Notes: generated from the sequence alone by a model not told the origin. Counted from the first letter of the stretch, positions 53,563-63,311 are shown. The stretch is 64,000 nucleotides of DNA from JACKOB01 sp024234575 (GCA_051208035.1 JBPJFZ010000005.1:248001-312000); one strand, 5' to 3'. Program-made: numbers and translations.

Positions 53563-54597
53563 ATGTGGTCTTGGTGGATTGAGTTTTTTACAGCCAGACA
53601 CCCGGCGCCAAAAACACCTGTTAGCAAAAAAACACCATCTAGCTCGTCGCTACGCAAAGCCCCCACTCACAACAGCACCGGACAAGAAAGCCTATCGGCA
53701 CGCGAATGGATCAGCACCGAGTTTTATCATTACCTGCTCGGTGCCTCAGGCAAAGAACTCGAATCGGCAACCGGCAGCCAGATTTACACGCGATTAAGCA
53801 AGACATTTGTAAAGCCGGAAGTCGATACATCACAATTACCCCGAATGCCTGCCGCGTTACCAATGTTGATTAAAATGCTCAATGACGACGATGCAGATGC
53901 GCGCAGCATTACTGGTGCAATTCTCTCTGACCCGAACCTAACCGGTAAAATACTGCAGGTAGCTAATTCGCCTCTGTTTCATATTCGACCGGACCCGATA
54001 GAGTCTATCGACCAGGCGATTTTTATTTTAGGTAAAGACGGTATTCGAAACCTGGTTTCAACATCACTGTTTTCACCCATGATGATGAGTAAAAATAAAG
54101 CCCAGGAATCTTTTACCAAAAAAGCCTGGAAATGGGCACTTATCAATGCATCTACAGCAGAAACTTTAGCCAGGCACAGCAATCTGAACCCCAGTGAATA
54201 CTATCTGTGGGGGTTGTTTCCTCCTTTAGCCCATTTGCTCATTTTTCAGCAGACCTATGCTGCCTATCAAAAGATCAGCGAAAAGTATCAACCAGAAGCC
54301 ATCGTTGTCGAAAAACTTCTTAACGGGTTCGTCTGGCATTTTTGTGTGCAGCTGGCAAAAAACTGGAAACTGCCTAAGCAAAGCGCTATCACTTTTGCAG
54401 AGATGTTGCACAAAGATAATTACCAGCGTCCGCATTTGCCTCTCGCCGATGCAATGACCTTGTCGCAGGCATTAATTTTAAATCACGAATTCCGCGACAA
54501 AGTGCCTTCTTATATTCTGCAGGAAGCGCTGCAGAGCAACGATCAGGCCATTGGCAAAGCAACGAAAACGGCAATTGATAAACTGACGGCTTGTTAG
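53563..54597 (+). CDS. HDOD domain protein
   Basis: 344 residues with an HDOD domain (about 85-300). The N-terminal part has the typical LPRMPAALPMLIKML and DPNLTGKILQVANSPLF. The later histidine residues and the QAIFILGKDGIRNLV helix follow the family order. HDOD domains lack the metal-binding His/Asp pattern of HD enzymes and act in signalling. The first 60 residues are basic and variable. AGGA precedes ATG 53563. Its target pathway is unknown; c-di-GMP and motility links are common in the family. Confidence 0.82.
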   Translation: MWSWWIEFFTARHPAPKTPVSKKTPSSSSLRKAPTHNSTGQESLSAREWISTEFYHYLLGASGKELESATGSQIYTRLSKTFVKPEVDTSQLPRMPAALPMLIKMLNDDDADARSITGAILSDPNLTGKILQVANSPLFHIRPDPIESIDQAIFILGKDGIRNLVSTSLFSPMMMSKNKAQESFTKKAWKWALINASTAETLARHSNLNPSEYYLWGLFPPLAHLLIFQQTYAAYQKISEKYQPEAIVVEKLLNGFVWHFCVQLAKNWKLPKQSAITFAEMLHKDNYQRPHLPLADAMTLSQALILNHEFRDKVPSYILQEALQSNDQAIGKATKTAIDKLTAC

Positions 54598-54709
54598 TTC
54601 GTTAACAACGCGCCAAAATACCCACTAGCGAACTATACTAAGCTGTTTTTTCTGCTAACACCCCCTGTACGTATCCATTCATTTCCGTCAAAAATGAGAT
54701 TGCCAAGCC

Positions 54710-57460
54710 ATGCCCCATCCAATTGCTAACAACGGTTACGGTCAGAAAACCCGCCGCACTCCTCGCATACTATTCGCCCTCTTTGCCTTGGTCGGCCTAA
54801 TATACATCGCATTATGGGCACTAACCGGCCCAGTCGCCCTTTATTACATTGGCGACTTTTACAAACAACAGGGGGCATCAATTAATGACGAAGCCAGCAT
54901 CAGCTTTAACCCCTTTCTCACCAGGTTGAAAATCGACAATCTGATTGTGACTAAAGCCGGGCAAACACCGCTTAAAATTAATTCTGCCATTGCAGAACTA
55001 ACCCTGGCAGACCTGTTCAGCAAGAAAGTTAACATCACCACACTGGTGTTTAACGGTATCTATGTTGATGCGCAGCAACAGCCAGACGGCCTGGCAATTG
55101 CGGGCGTTTGGCTGCCCACAACAAGCCAACCGGAAGCCGAACCAGACACAGCATCAACAGAACCATTGCAATGGCAGGTTATAATTCCGGGGTTACGCAT
55201 CACCGACACCCATCTCTCTCTGGTAACAGAAAACCGACAAGATAAGCTGGATGTCGACCTTTTTGATTTAGCCAACCTCTACTTCGATCAGCAACAGCTA
55301 CAAGCTGAATTGCTGCTGAGAGCCCAGGTTAACGGCACACCGGCAAAATTATTATTAAGGACCAAAATCTCCCAGCCTTTAGTAACAGAAAACCTTAGTG
55401 CAAAAGTAGAAGGCTCTTACGACCTGGGGCAAATTCCATTCGACAAATATGCCTCATTTTTACCAGCAGATATTGAAGCCCTGATAGGAAAGTTATCCAG
55501 TGCAGCTGAATTCGACATTGAGTACACACCACAGCAAGTAGATATCAACACAGATAATTTCCTGCTAACAGTCAATGATGCCAGGCTGGTACGAGCCAGC
55601 GATAATGCAGAAACTCTCAGAACCGAGCTTTCGCTAAGCAACCTTACGGTAAAAGTCACTGACCTCGATAAACCATCCCCTAATATTTTTGTCAAAACGG
55701 CACCTCAGCTAGAAAGTACCGGGCTACGCCTGCAGCAAACAAACAATGCAACGACCACTGCAGAAGCCGCTACGGTTCGCTTCGATGCGCAGCATCTAAG
55801 GCTGATCCCCGGTGACATCCACGTTGAACTCACGCAAAGCGCCGGCGACTCACCCCAGCTAACGGTTACCGCAGACAGATCATCTATGGTTCTGGATGGG
55901 TTAAACCTGGATGCAGCACCACTCATACTGACCTCTGCGTCGCAAACTCTGCAATTTGAATCCATGGCGCTAAGCAAACTCGACGATGTGATTAGCTTCG
56001 AAATCACTCCGTCCTGGTCAAGTGAGTCGACACAGATATTTTTGCATGATGATCAAAACCTTGTTGCCGCCTGGGATCAGGCTAGTTTACCCACTGGCCA
56101 GGTCAGATTTAGCGGCGAACCCACACTGTCATTCCCTGAGATGACATGGAAGAACCTGGTAGTAAGCAAGCCATTGCGACAAGATGACGCCAACCCGCTG
56201 GCCACTTTTACCGCCTTCGCCATCAAGCAAATCGGACTACAAGACAACCATTTACATATTGACCAGGTGCTCGCCGACGACTTAATGGCAGAAATAATAC
56301 TGACGCCTCGAAGAGAGATTCAGAACCTCTTTGCCGCCCAAAAGGGCTCGTCTAAAGGCGAAAAGTCCGGGACCGACGAAAAGACTAACGACACTGCAAC
56401 CACTGAAGACACTCAGGAAAGCGGCGCTAAACCTTTCACATTCTCAGTAAATGAGCTTGTCATATCGGCAGGGAGCCGCCTGAAATACGTTGATCGGCTG
56501 CTAACGCCCTGGTACGAGTACGAGCTACTGATTAACACTTATCAGGTCGGCCCCATCGATTCGCGTTATCCCGATCAGGAAACCAAAGTATTGTTAAGTG
56601 CCAAAGCCGGTGAATACAGCCAATACGATATCAACGGCTATACCAAACCACTGGCAGAAAAAGTAAACCTGCACTTAAAGGGCAACTTCAAAGAAATTCA
56701 TTTACCACCGCAGTCTTTTTACATCAAAGACAGCCTCGGCTATGAGATAGAAAGCGGTGAACTCGACACTCTCTTCGACATTGCGATTATTGATAATAAG
56801 CTCGATGGTAACGCTGGTGTAGTCATGCGCTCGATGGAACTCATTCCTGCCGGTGAGACAGAAACCAATTCCTCCAGCGGCGGGGCAATTACGCTTAACA
56901 TGGCCCTTAGCATGATAAAGGATGGCAACGGCGTGATTGACGTCAGCGTACCTATGCAGGGAGATCTGGATAACCCCCAGTTTGGTCTGGGAGGCTTTAT
57001 CGCGATTATTTTAAAACAAGCCATGATGGAAGCATCTAAGACATTCTTAATGCAATCGATGGTTCCTTATGGCGGTATTGCAAGCATCGCCATGGCCGCA
57101 GGTAATGAAGCTTTCAAGCTACGTTTTACACCACTGCCTTACAGCACTGGCCAAACACTTCCTGATGAAAAGCAGCAGGTTTTTCTGCAACAGTTTGCAG
57201 AGGTTCTTAAAAAGAACGAGCAACAAATCGTTCGCTTATGCGCCATCACGGTGCCGGCGGACCTGGGCGCAGAATTTGCCAGGTTAACAACACTCAATGA
57301 GCTGCAAACGAAACAGTTGATTGACCTGGGTTATGTCCGAGAAAAAGCCCTGGAAAAATATTTGGTTGAGAAAGGGGTTAAATCGTCACAATTACTTGAG
57401 TGCAAACCCAAGATCGACAAAGAAGCCGGAAGCCAGCCAAGAATCGACCTGGATACTTAG
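54710..57460 (+). CDS. DUF748 / AsmA-like envelope protein
   Basis: 916-residue inner-membrane-anchored periplasmic protein. One membrane helix (about 22-45) is followed by repeating beta-rich segments (SFNPFLTRLKIDNLIV is the family start) and a long Thr/Lys/Glu linker around 545-570. A DUF748-type C-terminal region contains KFTPLP-like RFTPLPYSTGQTL. AsmA-like proteins are thought to help phospholipid movement between the membranes. The C-terminus is highly charged. It converges with the BrkB gene. Confidence 0.82.
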   Translation: MPHPIANNGYGQKTRRTPRILFALFALVGLIYIALWALTGPVALYYIGDFYKQQGASINDEASISFNPFLTRLKIDNLIVTKAGQTPLKINSAIAELTLADLFSKKVNITTLVFNGIYVDAQQQPDGLAIAGVWLPTTSQPEAEPDTASTEPLQWQVIIPGLRITDTHLSLVTENRQDKLDVDLFDLANLYFDQQQLQAELLLRAQVNGTPAKLLLRTKISQPLVTENLSAKVEGSYDLGQIPFDKYASFLPADIEALIGKLSSAAEFDIEYTPQQVDINTDNFLLTVNDARLVRASDNAETLRTELSLSNLTVKVTDLDKPSPNIFVKTAPQLESTGLRLQQTNNATTTAEAATVRFDAQHLRLIPGDIHVELTQSAGDSPQLTVTADRSSMVLDGLNLDAAPLILTSASQTLQFESMALSKLDDVISFEITPSWSSESTQIFLHDDQNLVAAWDQASLPTGQVRFSGEPTLSFPEMTWKNLVVSKPLRQDDANPLATFTAFAIKQIGLQDNHLHIDQVLADDLMAEIILTPRREIQNLFAAQKGSSKGEKSGTDEKTNDTATTEDTQESGAKPFTFSVNELVISAGSRLKYVDRLLTPWYEYELLINTYQVGPIDSRYPDQETKVLLSAKAGEYSQYDINGYTKPLAEKVNLHLKGNFKEIHLPPQSFYIKDSLGYEIESGELDTLFDIAIIDNKLDGNAGVVMRSMELIPAGETETNSSSGGAITLNMALSMIKDGNGVIDVSVPMQGDLDNPQFGLGGFIAIILKQAMMEASKTFLMQSMVPYGGIASIAMAAGNEAFKLRFTPLPYSTGQTLPDEKQQVFLQQFAEVLKKNEQQIVRLCAITVPADLGAEFARLTTLNELQTKQLIDLGYVREKALEKYLVEKGVKSSQLLECKPKIDKEAGSQPRIDLDT

Positions 57461-57572
57461 GGTCCTTGGACACTCAGCATTACTGTTATTAAGGTGCTGT
57501 ACGCAGCATTAAGCAGCATCAGGTTAAATTACAAGCCTTAACCAAGGATAGTTAGAGTTTCGTCAGCCGCTA

Positions 57573-57606
57573 TTTGAAGTGTCCACTTAGACCAGGACAC
57601 TTCGAA
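57573..57606. other. palindrome between convergent genes
   Basis: GAAGTGTCC (57576-57584) and GGACACTTC (57595-57603) are exact inverse copies with a 10-base loop, and three further bases each side pair with one G-T. It sits between the DUF748-type gene and the BrkB gene, whose 3' ends face each other, so it may terminate both. There is no T-run. Confidence 0.5.
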
Positions 57607-57609
57607 TTG

Positions 57610-58914
57610 CTATGACTTTAGCCGAATAAGGTCCGCCAGATTTTTACCCGAGAAATGTTCCACCAACTGCTGTTCAACTTCATCCATCATGTTATCCCCC
57701 GGTAAAACTTCGCTAACCGTGGTGCCATCAACTTCAGACCGAATAACCAGCATCAGGTCCGCCAGGTCAATATGATCCAATGAACGGGCCGGAACCACAC
57801 AGTCGCCTGACTCTCCCGCAAAACACAATAGACGACGCTCAACCAACTTCGTGAGCACGCGTCGGGTAATTTCAGCAGGTGCCTTCATATCCCGCTCAAT
57901 TTGGCTAACCGATAGCGCTGGCTGATTGCTGTCAAAACACTTTGCCACCATCAACATCACCCCAAGCCCTACCCGCTCTTCCAGGCGAGGCGAAGATATC
58001 ATGCGTCTGGATTTACAGATTTGATCACTATGCTGAAAGTAATAGGCAATCGAGGCCCCTAACAACAGAATCAACCAATTAACATAGACCCAGATAAGCA
58101 ACACGATGCCTACGGCAAAGCCCGAATAAATTGCCTGATACTGGGAGGAGGACACCACAAATGACGCAAACAGGATGCTACTCATTTGCCAGGATACGCC
58201 ACCAATTATGCCACCAACCAACGCGCTTAAAAAATTCACCTTGGTGTTAGGCATAAATGCATACACAAAGGTGAAGGCTAAAATAATAAATACAAACGGA
58301 GCCAGCTTTGTGCCAGCCAAAAACAAAGACCCCAGCGGCTCAATTGCCACCAGTGTTTGCACCAGTTCTGAGCTCATAATGCTGGCAGTTAATCCCATGG
58401 CAGACACCACCAGCAAGGGGCCAATCAGGATAACACTCAGGTAGTTGCTGAGTCTTTGCCCCAGGGATCTTAGTTGCGGTACATGCCAGATAAAATTAAA
58501 CGATCGCTCTACTTTTTGCACCAGTGACACCACGGTGTACACCAAGAGCACCAAGCCAAAAAAACCCAGCACACCAACTTTCATGTTATCGACAAAACCT
58601 AATATGTTTTGCACGATCTCAACGCCGGTTTCGCCAAAAGGTTCAAAAAAACTCTCGAGTAGTGGCGTGACATGCTTATGCGCACCCAGTGCCTTAAGCA
58701 CCGAAAAACTCAGTGCCAGCAAAGGTACCATCGACAAAAGTGTTGTATACACCAACGACATCGCATGCAGCGTCAATTGCCCGTCAATCAGATCACGCAC
58801 TGTTGCATAAACAATTCGGGCAGCACGATGTAACGCTGCAGGTAGAGTGCGCTCCCTTTTTTCGGGGCGGAACAGCCAGTCACTGGCTTTTTTTATCACG
58901 GGCAGATTTTCCAT
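57610..58914 (-). CDS. YihY/BrkB family membrane protein
   Basis: About 434 residues, multi-helix inner-membrane protein (six helices between about 35 and 290 with the family's LVYTTLLSMVPLLALSFSVL and the ANSI-type AYYFQHSDQICK loop). It carries a C-terminal soluble winged-helix-like region (about 300-434, ITRRVLTKLVERRLL) that many members have. Once linked to Bordetella serum resistance, the family's true function is unsettled. ATG 58914 is used; an in-frame TTG four codons upstream is possible. Confidence 0.85.
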   Translation of the reverse strand: MENLPVIKKASDWLFRPEKRERTLPAALHRAARIVYATVRDLIDGQLTLHAMSLVYTTLLSMVPLLALSFSVLKALGAHKHVTPLLESFFEPFGETGVEIVQNILGFVDNMKVGVLGFFGLVLLVYTVVSLVQKVERSFNFIWHVPQLRSLGQRLSNYLSVILIGPLLVVSAMGLTASIMSSELVQTLVAIEPLGSLFLAGTKLAPFVFIILAFTFVYAFMPNTKVNFLSALVGGIIGGVSWQMSSILFASFVVSSSQYQAIYSGFAVGIVLLIWVYVNWLILLLGASIAYYFQHSDQICKSRRMISSPRLEERVGLGVMLMVAKCFDSNQPALSVSQIERDMKAPAEITRRVLTKLVERRLLCFAGESGDCVVPARSLDHIDLADLMLVIRSEVDGTTVSEVLPGDNMMDEVEQQLVEHFSGKNLADLIRLKS

Positions 58915-58995
58915 AATGCAGCTCAATTAAAATTATGAATCGTAAACAAGAAGGGTGTTAGCGCAGCGAAGAAAACAAAGTCACGCCTAATAAAG

Positions 58996-61917
58996 TTATG
59001 GTGCTTGCTCCTGCAGATAAGCATCAGCAACAGACAAGGTTTTTTCAAGACCTTCGAGAACCCAGGGCAACCATTCCATCGCTTTCTTGATCTCTGTCGA
59101 CTTAACCCTGTCTTGCAGCTCAGAGGCCAGTTCGGCGAGTTTTTTCGCACTGATATTGGCAGCGCCGCCTTTTAAAGAATGCGCTAATCGATACATTTCT
59201 TCGCTGTTGTCATCTCTGTGTGCTTCAAGAAACTGGTGTTCGAAATCATTAAAACTCTTGGCAAAGCTCTCGATAACCCGAGGAATGATACGTGTGTTAC
59301 TGCCGAAACGACGGCTTATATCATCAAAGTCAATCACGGGATCGATCATCTGGTTCTCAACCGCCAAAGAAACCAAGTCACCAATCCTTGCTGCGGGTTT
59401 ACCTGCCACGGCAACCTCTACCTCTGCGATACCTTCTGTCGTTTGAGAGACTGAGGAATCAGGCACCTCTATGCGATCAGCTAAATTATTGGGTGACGCT
59501 GCCACCCACTTTGCAATGACGGAATATAATCTGTCGCCATCAATCGGCTTGGACAAAAAGTCATCCATTCCCGCATTCATGCACAACGTCCTATCTTGTG
59601 TCGTTGCATTGGCAGTCAAAGCAATTATTGGGACATCCTTTCCATGTCGTTTACGGATAATCTTCGCGGCTTCGATACCATCCATTACTGGCATATGCAT
59701 ATCCATCAGAATGACATCAAAACCAGCATTGTAGCTATCCATCAGCTGTACCGCTTCCGCCCCGTCTTTGGCCATACGAATTTTAGCACCGGTTAACTCC
59801 AGCATTTCACGGGCAACTATTTGATTAACTTCATTATCCTCGACCACCAGAATCTTACATCGCTCAAAATTTGGCGTTGCGTTTTTGTCGATAGCAATAC
59901 TATTTGCCACATCCGTAATAGCGCCATCACTCTTCGGAGCCTGATAGATAATGGTTGCATCGCCATCATCCAAAGGGTACCTCTGGTCGGCTAGTTCGAT
60001 GGCTTTTGACATAACGCGAAATATTCGCGATGGTATCACTGGCAATGTCAGCAGAAGGGCGTAGCCCAGACTGTCGATTTGTTTTTGGGCAAGGTCAAGA
60101 TCTTTTATATTTAATACAGGTATGACCACTTTGCAGCCTGTTTTACGGATAATGTCATCCGCCTCAACGACGGTGGTACGGGTCGAGCTATAATCCCAAA
60201 ACACCAGCACTTTATGTCCGGTCTCAACCAGTTGAGTCATTTTTAACGCTGCCTCGCGATAGTCAGCATAGGACATCAGTTTGCAGCGTAAGGTACCAAC
60301 AATCGACGAAACTTCTTTGGCAGATTCACTACTGCCAACGACTACGGCAGCATAAACCGGACTGATTTTAGCGAGGAGCCTATCTTTTTCGACACGAGGT
60401 AAAGATTTAAACTTCACCACAAAAGAAAACACACTACCTGAGCCAAGTTGGCTTTCTACCGAGATTTTACCCCCCATCTGCTCAACGATCTGCTGGCTGA
60501 TTGCAAGACCCAACCCCGTCCCCCCGTATTTACGAGTGGTAGAGCCATCAGCCTGAGTGAATGAAGAAAACAGCTTGGCTTGCGCGTCTACCTCAATGCC
60601 GATACCAGTGTCCTGAATTCTAAACCGAATAAATACTTCATCCCCCTTAATCTGATCCAGTAATATAAATACTTTCACAAATCCTCGGGGCGTAAACTTG
60701 ATCGCATTGGAAACCAGATTAATCAGCACCTGCCCCAAGCGGATATCATCTCCCTGTAAAAACTGCGGAATTTTGGGGTCTGTTGAAAATAACAACACCA
60801 GGCTCTTCTGACTTGCCGCATAAGACTCTACATCTGCAATGCGTTCGATGACTTCGTACAAATCAAAGTCAATGCTTTCCAGCTCAAGCTTGCCTGCCTC
60901 AATCTTAGAGAAATCGAGCACATCATTAATAATGGACAACAGCACACTGGCAGAATTTCGGACATGCCTCAAATATCCCGATTGCTTCGCATCCAGGCTG
61001 GTTTTTCCCAGTAATTGAGAAAGTCCGAGAATCGCATTCATGGGGGTACGAATTTCATGGCTCATATTTGCCAAAAACTCGCTTTTAGCCTTTGCCGCTC
61101 CTTCGGCCTGCACTCTTGCTACCTGCGCTTCGACAAGAGCCGCGTCGAGCCTTGCATTGTTGTCTTTCAATTCGTTTTCAGCTTGGCGATTACGCTCGAG
61201 ATTGGCGTTAAATTCTCGAATCATCTCTCCCAGCTCATCATTGGAATCCCACTCAACAGGCACTCGCTCACCAGTCTTCTGATAATGGAGGATAGAGTCT
61301 TTCACCTTCGAAAGAGGCTCCAGCACAGTGATTTTTAGCGCAAAATGAAAGCCAATCATAAATATCAAGACGTAAAGCCCGAAAAACAGCAGGTCATCCA
61401 ACGAGTTTGCAATCAGGTTTTCATTAACACTCTGAAAATCCACCAATAACCAGATTTGGCCGGTCTTAATATCCTCGCCATCAAAGCTGAACACAATATC
61501 TTCAACAAACTTTAACTTTTTTTCGCCACTGTCTTCACTGTAGAGAACAGCAGTATCGACACCCTCGCAATCTCCAAGCTCGGCATGGTGCCTGACCTCA
61601 TCTTTGTAGGTTTCGTATTCATTAAGATAAACACACACGATGCCTTCTGCATCAAGAATACCTTTGAGTATGGCATCAGTAGTTTGTCGATCAAGAGACC
61701 AGATAGGTATCGCCAACTGTTTGGCTAGCAGCACTGCTTGCTGATGCGCCTGCTCTATCGACAGTACGCGCTGGTCTTGAGCCTTTAACCCCAGATAGGC
61801 AATATTAGCCAGTACCAGCAGCAAAAATACCGGTAACGCAGCCTTTACAAAAAAACGATACACCAGTGGCGAAATAGAGGGCAGTGCCATTTTCACTCTC
61901 ACGATAAAATCACTCAA
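58996..61917 (-). CDS. BarA-like hybrid kinase with degenerate receiver, receiver and HPt
   Basis: 973-residue hybrid kinase. Membrane helix (about 22-43), a periplasmic sensor of about 130 residues, a second helix (about 175-195), HAMP (about 195-245) and a coiled coil. HisKA follows with His287 (SHEIRTPMNAIL), HATPase with DTGIGI and GGTGLGLAIS, a first receiver-like domain without a canonical phospho-acceptor (about 520-645), and a true receiver with Asp739 (ILMDMHMPVMDG) and Lys790. The HPt has His913 (AHSLKGG). This full phosphorelay order is that of BarA/TorS-type kinases. The ligand is unknown, and no cognate regulator lies adjacent. Confidence 0.88.
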   Translation of the reverse strand: MSDFIVRVKMALPSISPLVYRFFVKAALPVFLLLVLANIAYLGLKAQDQRVLSIEQAHQQAVLLAKQLAIPIWSLDRQTTDAILKGILDAEGIVCVYLNEYETYKDEVRHHAELGDCEGVDTAVLYSEDSGEKKLKFVEDIVFSFDGEDIKTGQIWLLVDFQSVNENLIANSLDDLLFFGLYVLIFMIGFHFALKITVLEPLSKVKDSILHYQKTGERVPVEWDSNDELGEMIREFNANLERNRQAENELKDNNARLDAALVEAQVARVQAEGAAKAKSEFLANMSHEIRTPMNAILGLSQLLGKTSLDAKQSGYLRHVRNSASVLLSIINDVLDFSKIEAGKLELESIDFDLYEVIERIADVESYAASQKSLVLLFSTDPKIPQFLQGDDIRLGQVLINLVSNAIKFTPRGFVKVFILLDQIKGDEVFIRFRIQDTGIGIEVDAQAKLFSSFTQADGSTTRKYGGTGLGLAISQQIVEQMGGKISVESQLGSGSVFSFVVKFKSLPRVEKDRLLAKISPVYAAVVVGSSESAKEVSSIVGTLRCKLMSYADYREAALKMTQLVETGHKVLVFWDYSSTRTTVVEADDIIRKTGCKVVIPVLNIKDLDLAQKQIDSLGYALLLTLPVIPSRIFRVMSKAIELADQRYPLDDGDATIIYQAPKSDGAITDVANSIAIDKNATPNFERCKILVVEDNEVNQIVAREMLELTGAKIRMAKDGAEAVQLMDSYNAGFDVILMDMHMPVMDGIEAAKIIRKRHGKDVPIIALTANATTQDRTLCMNAGMDDFLSKPIDGDRLYSVIAKWVAASPNNLADRIEVPDSSVSQTTEGIAEVEVAVAGKPAARIGDLVSLAVENQMIDPVIDFDDISRRFGSNTRIIPRVIESFAKSFNDFEHQFLEAHRDDNSEEMYRLAHSLKGGAANISAKKLAELASELQDRVKSTEIKKAMEWLPWVLEGLEKTLSVADAYLQEQAP

Positions 61918-62053
61918 TAAGCATAGGAAACTAAAACGTTTTTATCAAAATAAACACCTATTATTCCTGACAAGACCAAGCAGGGAGAGAACAAGCCTGC
62001 TGATACCGACTTAAGACGCGCCACAGCAAAGCCAAATCCAAAACTAAAAGCGG

Positions 62054-62082
62054 TTGCCTGACGCCCGGTAAGCACATAAAAT
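62054..62082 (+). promoter_or_regulatory. promoter of the manganese exporter unit
   Basis: TTGCCT (62054-62059), a 17-base spacer and TAAAAT (62077-62082). The expected start is about 62089, directly before the riboswitch stem. The 170 bases from the kinase gene to here hold no other clear feature. Confidence 0.6.
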
Positions 62083-62090
62083 AACCCACC

Positions 62091-62202
62091 CCTTGGGGGA
62101 GTAATCTGCCGGCATCCCCGGTGTAGCTGTCAACATCATTGCGTCGAAGACGCATGGCAGTTACGTTCAACCTATCACAAGTTGAATTGATGAGACCTAA
62201 GG
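62091..62202 (+). ncRNA. yybP-ykoY manganese riboswitch
   Basis: The leader of the UPF0016 gene has the conserved order of this aptamer: GGGGGAGTAA after the P1 strand, CCGGTGTAGCTGTCAACAT, a variable stem-loop (GCGTC ... GACGC), GCATGGCAGTTACG, a second stem (GTTCAAC ... GTTGAAT), then GATGAGACC. Stem P1 pairs CCTTGGG (62091-62097) with CCTAAGG (62196-62202). Class members bind Mn2+ and turn on exporter genes of the MntP/MneA type, which is what follows. Confidence 0.9.
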
Positions 62203-62271
62203 TAAAGTCAGCGATGTCAGGCGGGGTCGTTGACCTTACCTTTGGTTTTACAATCCCGCCGGAGACTCTTC
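62203..62271 (+). promoter_or_regulatory. expression platform of the manganese riboswitch
   Basis: The P1 3' strand and what follows (62196-62210) can pair with 62231-62245 over 15 positions with two mismatches, which would break P1. A second, competing stem GGCGGG (62220-62225) / CCCGCC (62255-62260) ends one base before GGAG (62261-62264), the ribosome site for ATG 62272. The two structures overlap, as expected of a switch acting at translation; no T-run suggests transcription termination. Which state is on is not read from the sequence. Confidence 0.65.
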
Positions 62272-62829
62272 ATGGAAGCTTTAATCAATTCAACACTGGC
62301 AGTAGCCATCGCAGAAATCGGCGATAAAACCCAACTCTTATCTTTGTTTTTAGCGGCCCGCTTCTCACAACGCTACGCTATTTGTTTTGGAATACTCATC
62401 GCTACCTTGCTCAATCATGCCGCCTCGGCCTGGCTCGGTGCATGGGTTATGCAATATATTCCTGACAATTGGGGGCGATGGCTGATCAGCTTTTCTTTTT
62501 TCGCGGTGGCGCTCTGGCTATTAATACCCGACAAAGATGATGACAGCCCCAGCCCACTTGAGAAATATGGTGCTTTCGTTGCCACCACAATTCTTTTCTT
62601 TCTCGCAGAAATTGGTGATAAAACACAAATTGCGACAGTATTACTCGCAGCAAAATACCCTGAAACATTTTGGGTAATTATGGGCACTACCATTGGCATG
62701 CTCGCTGCCAACGTCCCTGTGGTCTTTGCGGGCCAATGGTTAATGGACAAAATGCCCCTCAACTATGCCCGTATTTTCGCCTTTTTGCTCTTCGTGGGCC
62801 TTGGCATTGCTACACTCTTTTCGTGGTAA
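62272..62829 (+). CDS. UPF0016/GDT1-type manganese exporter (MneA-like)
   Basis: 185-residue inner-membrane protein of the TMEM165/GDT1/UPF0016 family, built of two halves of three helices, each with the family motif E-x-G-D-K-T (AEIGDKTQ at about 14-21 and again near 116-123). Bacterial members export Mn2+ (MneA). The riboswitch in front of it supports manganese as the signal. GGAG at 62261-62264 places the start at ATG 62272; the frame upstream to 62230 lies inside the riboswitch platform and is not coding. Confidence 0.9.
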   Translation: MEALINSTLAVAIAEIGDKTQLLSLFLAARFSQRYAICFGILIATLLNHAASAWLGAWVMQYIPDNWGRWLISFSFFAVALWLLIPDKDDDSPSPLEKYGAFVATTILFFLAEIGDKTQIATVLLAAKYPETFWVIMGTTIGMLAANVPVVFAGQWLMDKMPLNYARIFAFLLFVGLGIATLFSW

Positions 62830-62845
62830 CGGCAATATACAGACT

Positions 62846-63265
62846 CTAGGCACCATTAAGCGTCAGCACCAGCGTTCGCGAGCCACCATGATCGCGGTGC
62901 TCACCAAGGTAGATACCCTGCCATGTACCCAATGCCAAGCGGCCTTGAGTAACCGGGACCAGCAGCGAGCAACCAATCGTCACCGTCTTAATATGTGCTG
63001 GCATATCATCGGCCCCTTCCAGCGTATGCCGGTAGTAGCGTGCGTTTTCTGGCACAAAATGATCAAAATGACTGGCCAAATCAATGCGCACATCCGGATC
63101 AGCATTTTCGTTAATCGATAACGATGCGGATGTGTGTTTGATAAACAGGTGCAGCATACCCACACCAATGGACGACAATTCTGGCAACTGCCGCAAGACT
63201 TCGTCCGTCACCAGATGAAATCCTCTGGGTCTGGCCTTTAAGCTAATTTCCTTTTGAAACCACAT
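62846..63265 (-). CDS. yjbQ: YjbQ / UPF0047 family protein
   Basis: 139-residue small enzyme of the YjbQ (UPF0047) family. Typical segments are GFHLVTDEV, HLFIKHTSASLSINENADPDVR and GTWQGIYLGEHRDHGG, which carries the conserved His/Glu/Asp set. Members of the family have a thiamin-phosphate synthase-like side activity; the true role is unclear. ATG 63265 is used since the family length is about 138-140; a GTG at 63283 adds six residues. It converges with the exporter gene, with only 16 bases between stops. Confidence 0.87.
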   Translation of the reverse strand: MWFQKEISLKARPRGFHLVTDEVLRQLPELSSIGVGMLHLFIKHTSASLSINENADPDVRIDLASHFDHFVPENARYYRHTLEGADDMPAHIKTVTIGCSLLVPVTQGRLALGTWQGIYLGEHRDHGGSRTLVLTLNGA

Positions 63266-63311
63266 TTCTATCGTAGCCCTCACATATTAACTGTTATCAA
63301 TGCTCTCCAGT

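Noticed and set aside
61961..62170. 69-residue frame on the minus strand
   Set aside because: It lies over the promoter and riboswitch of the exporter gene, which are well supported; the frame has no ribosome site.
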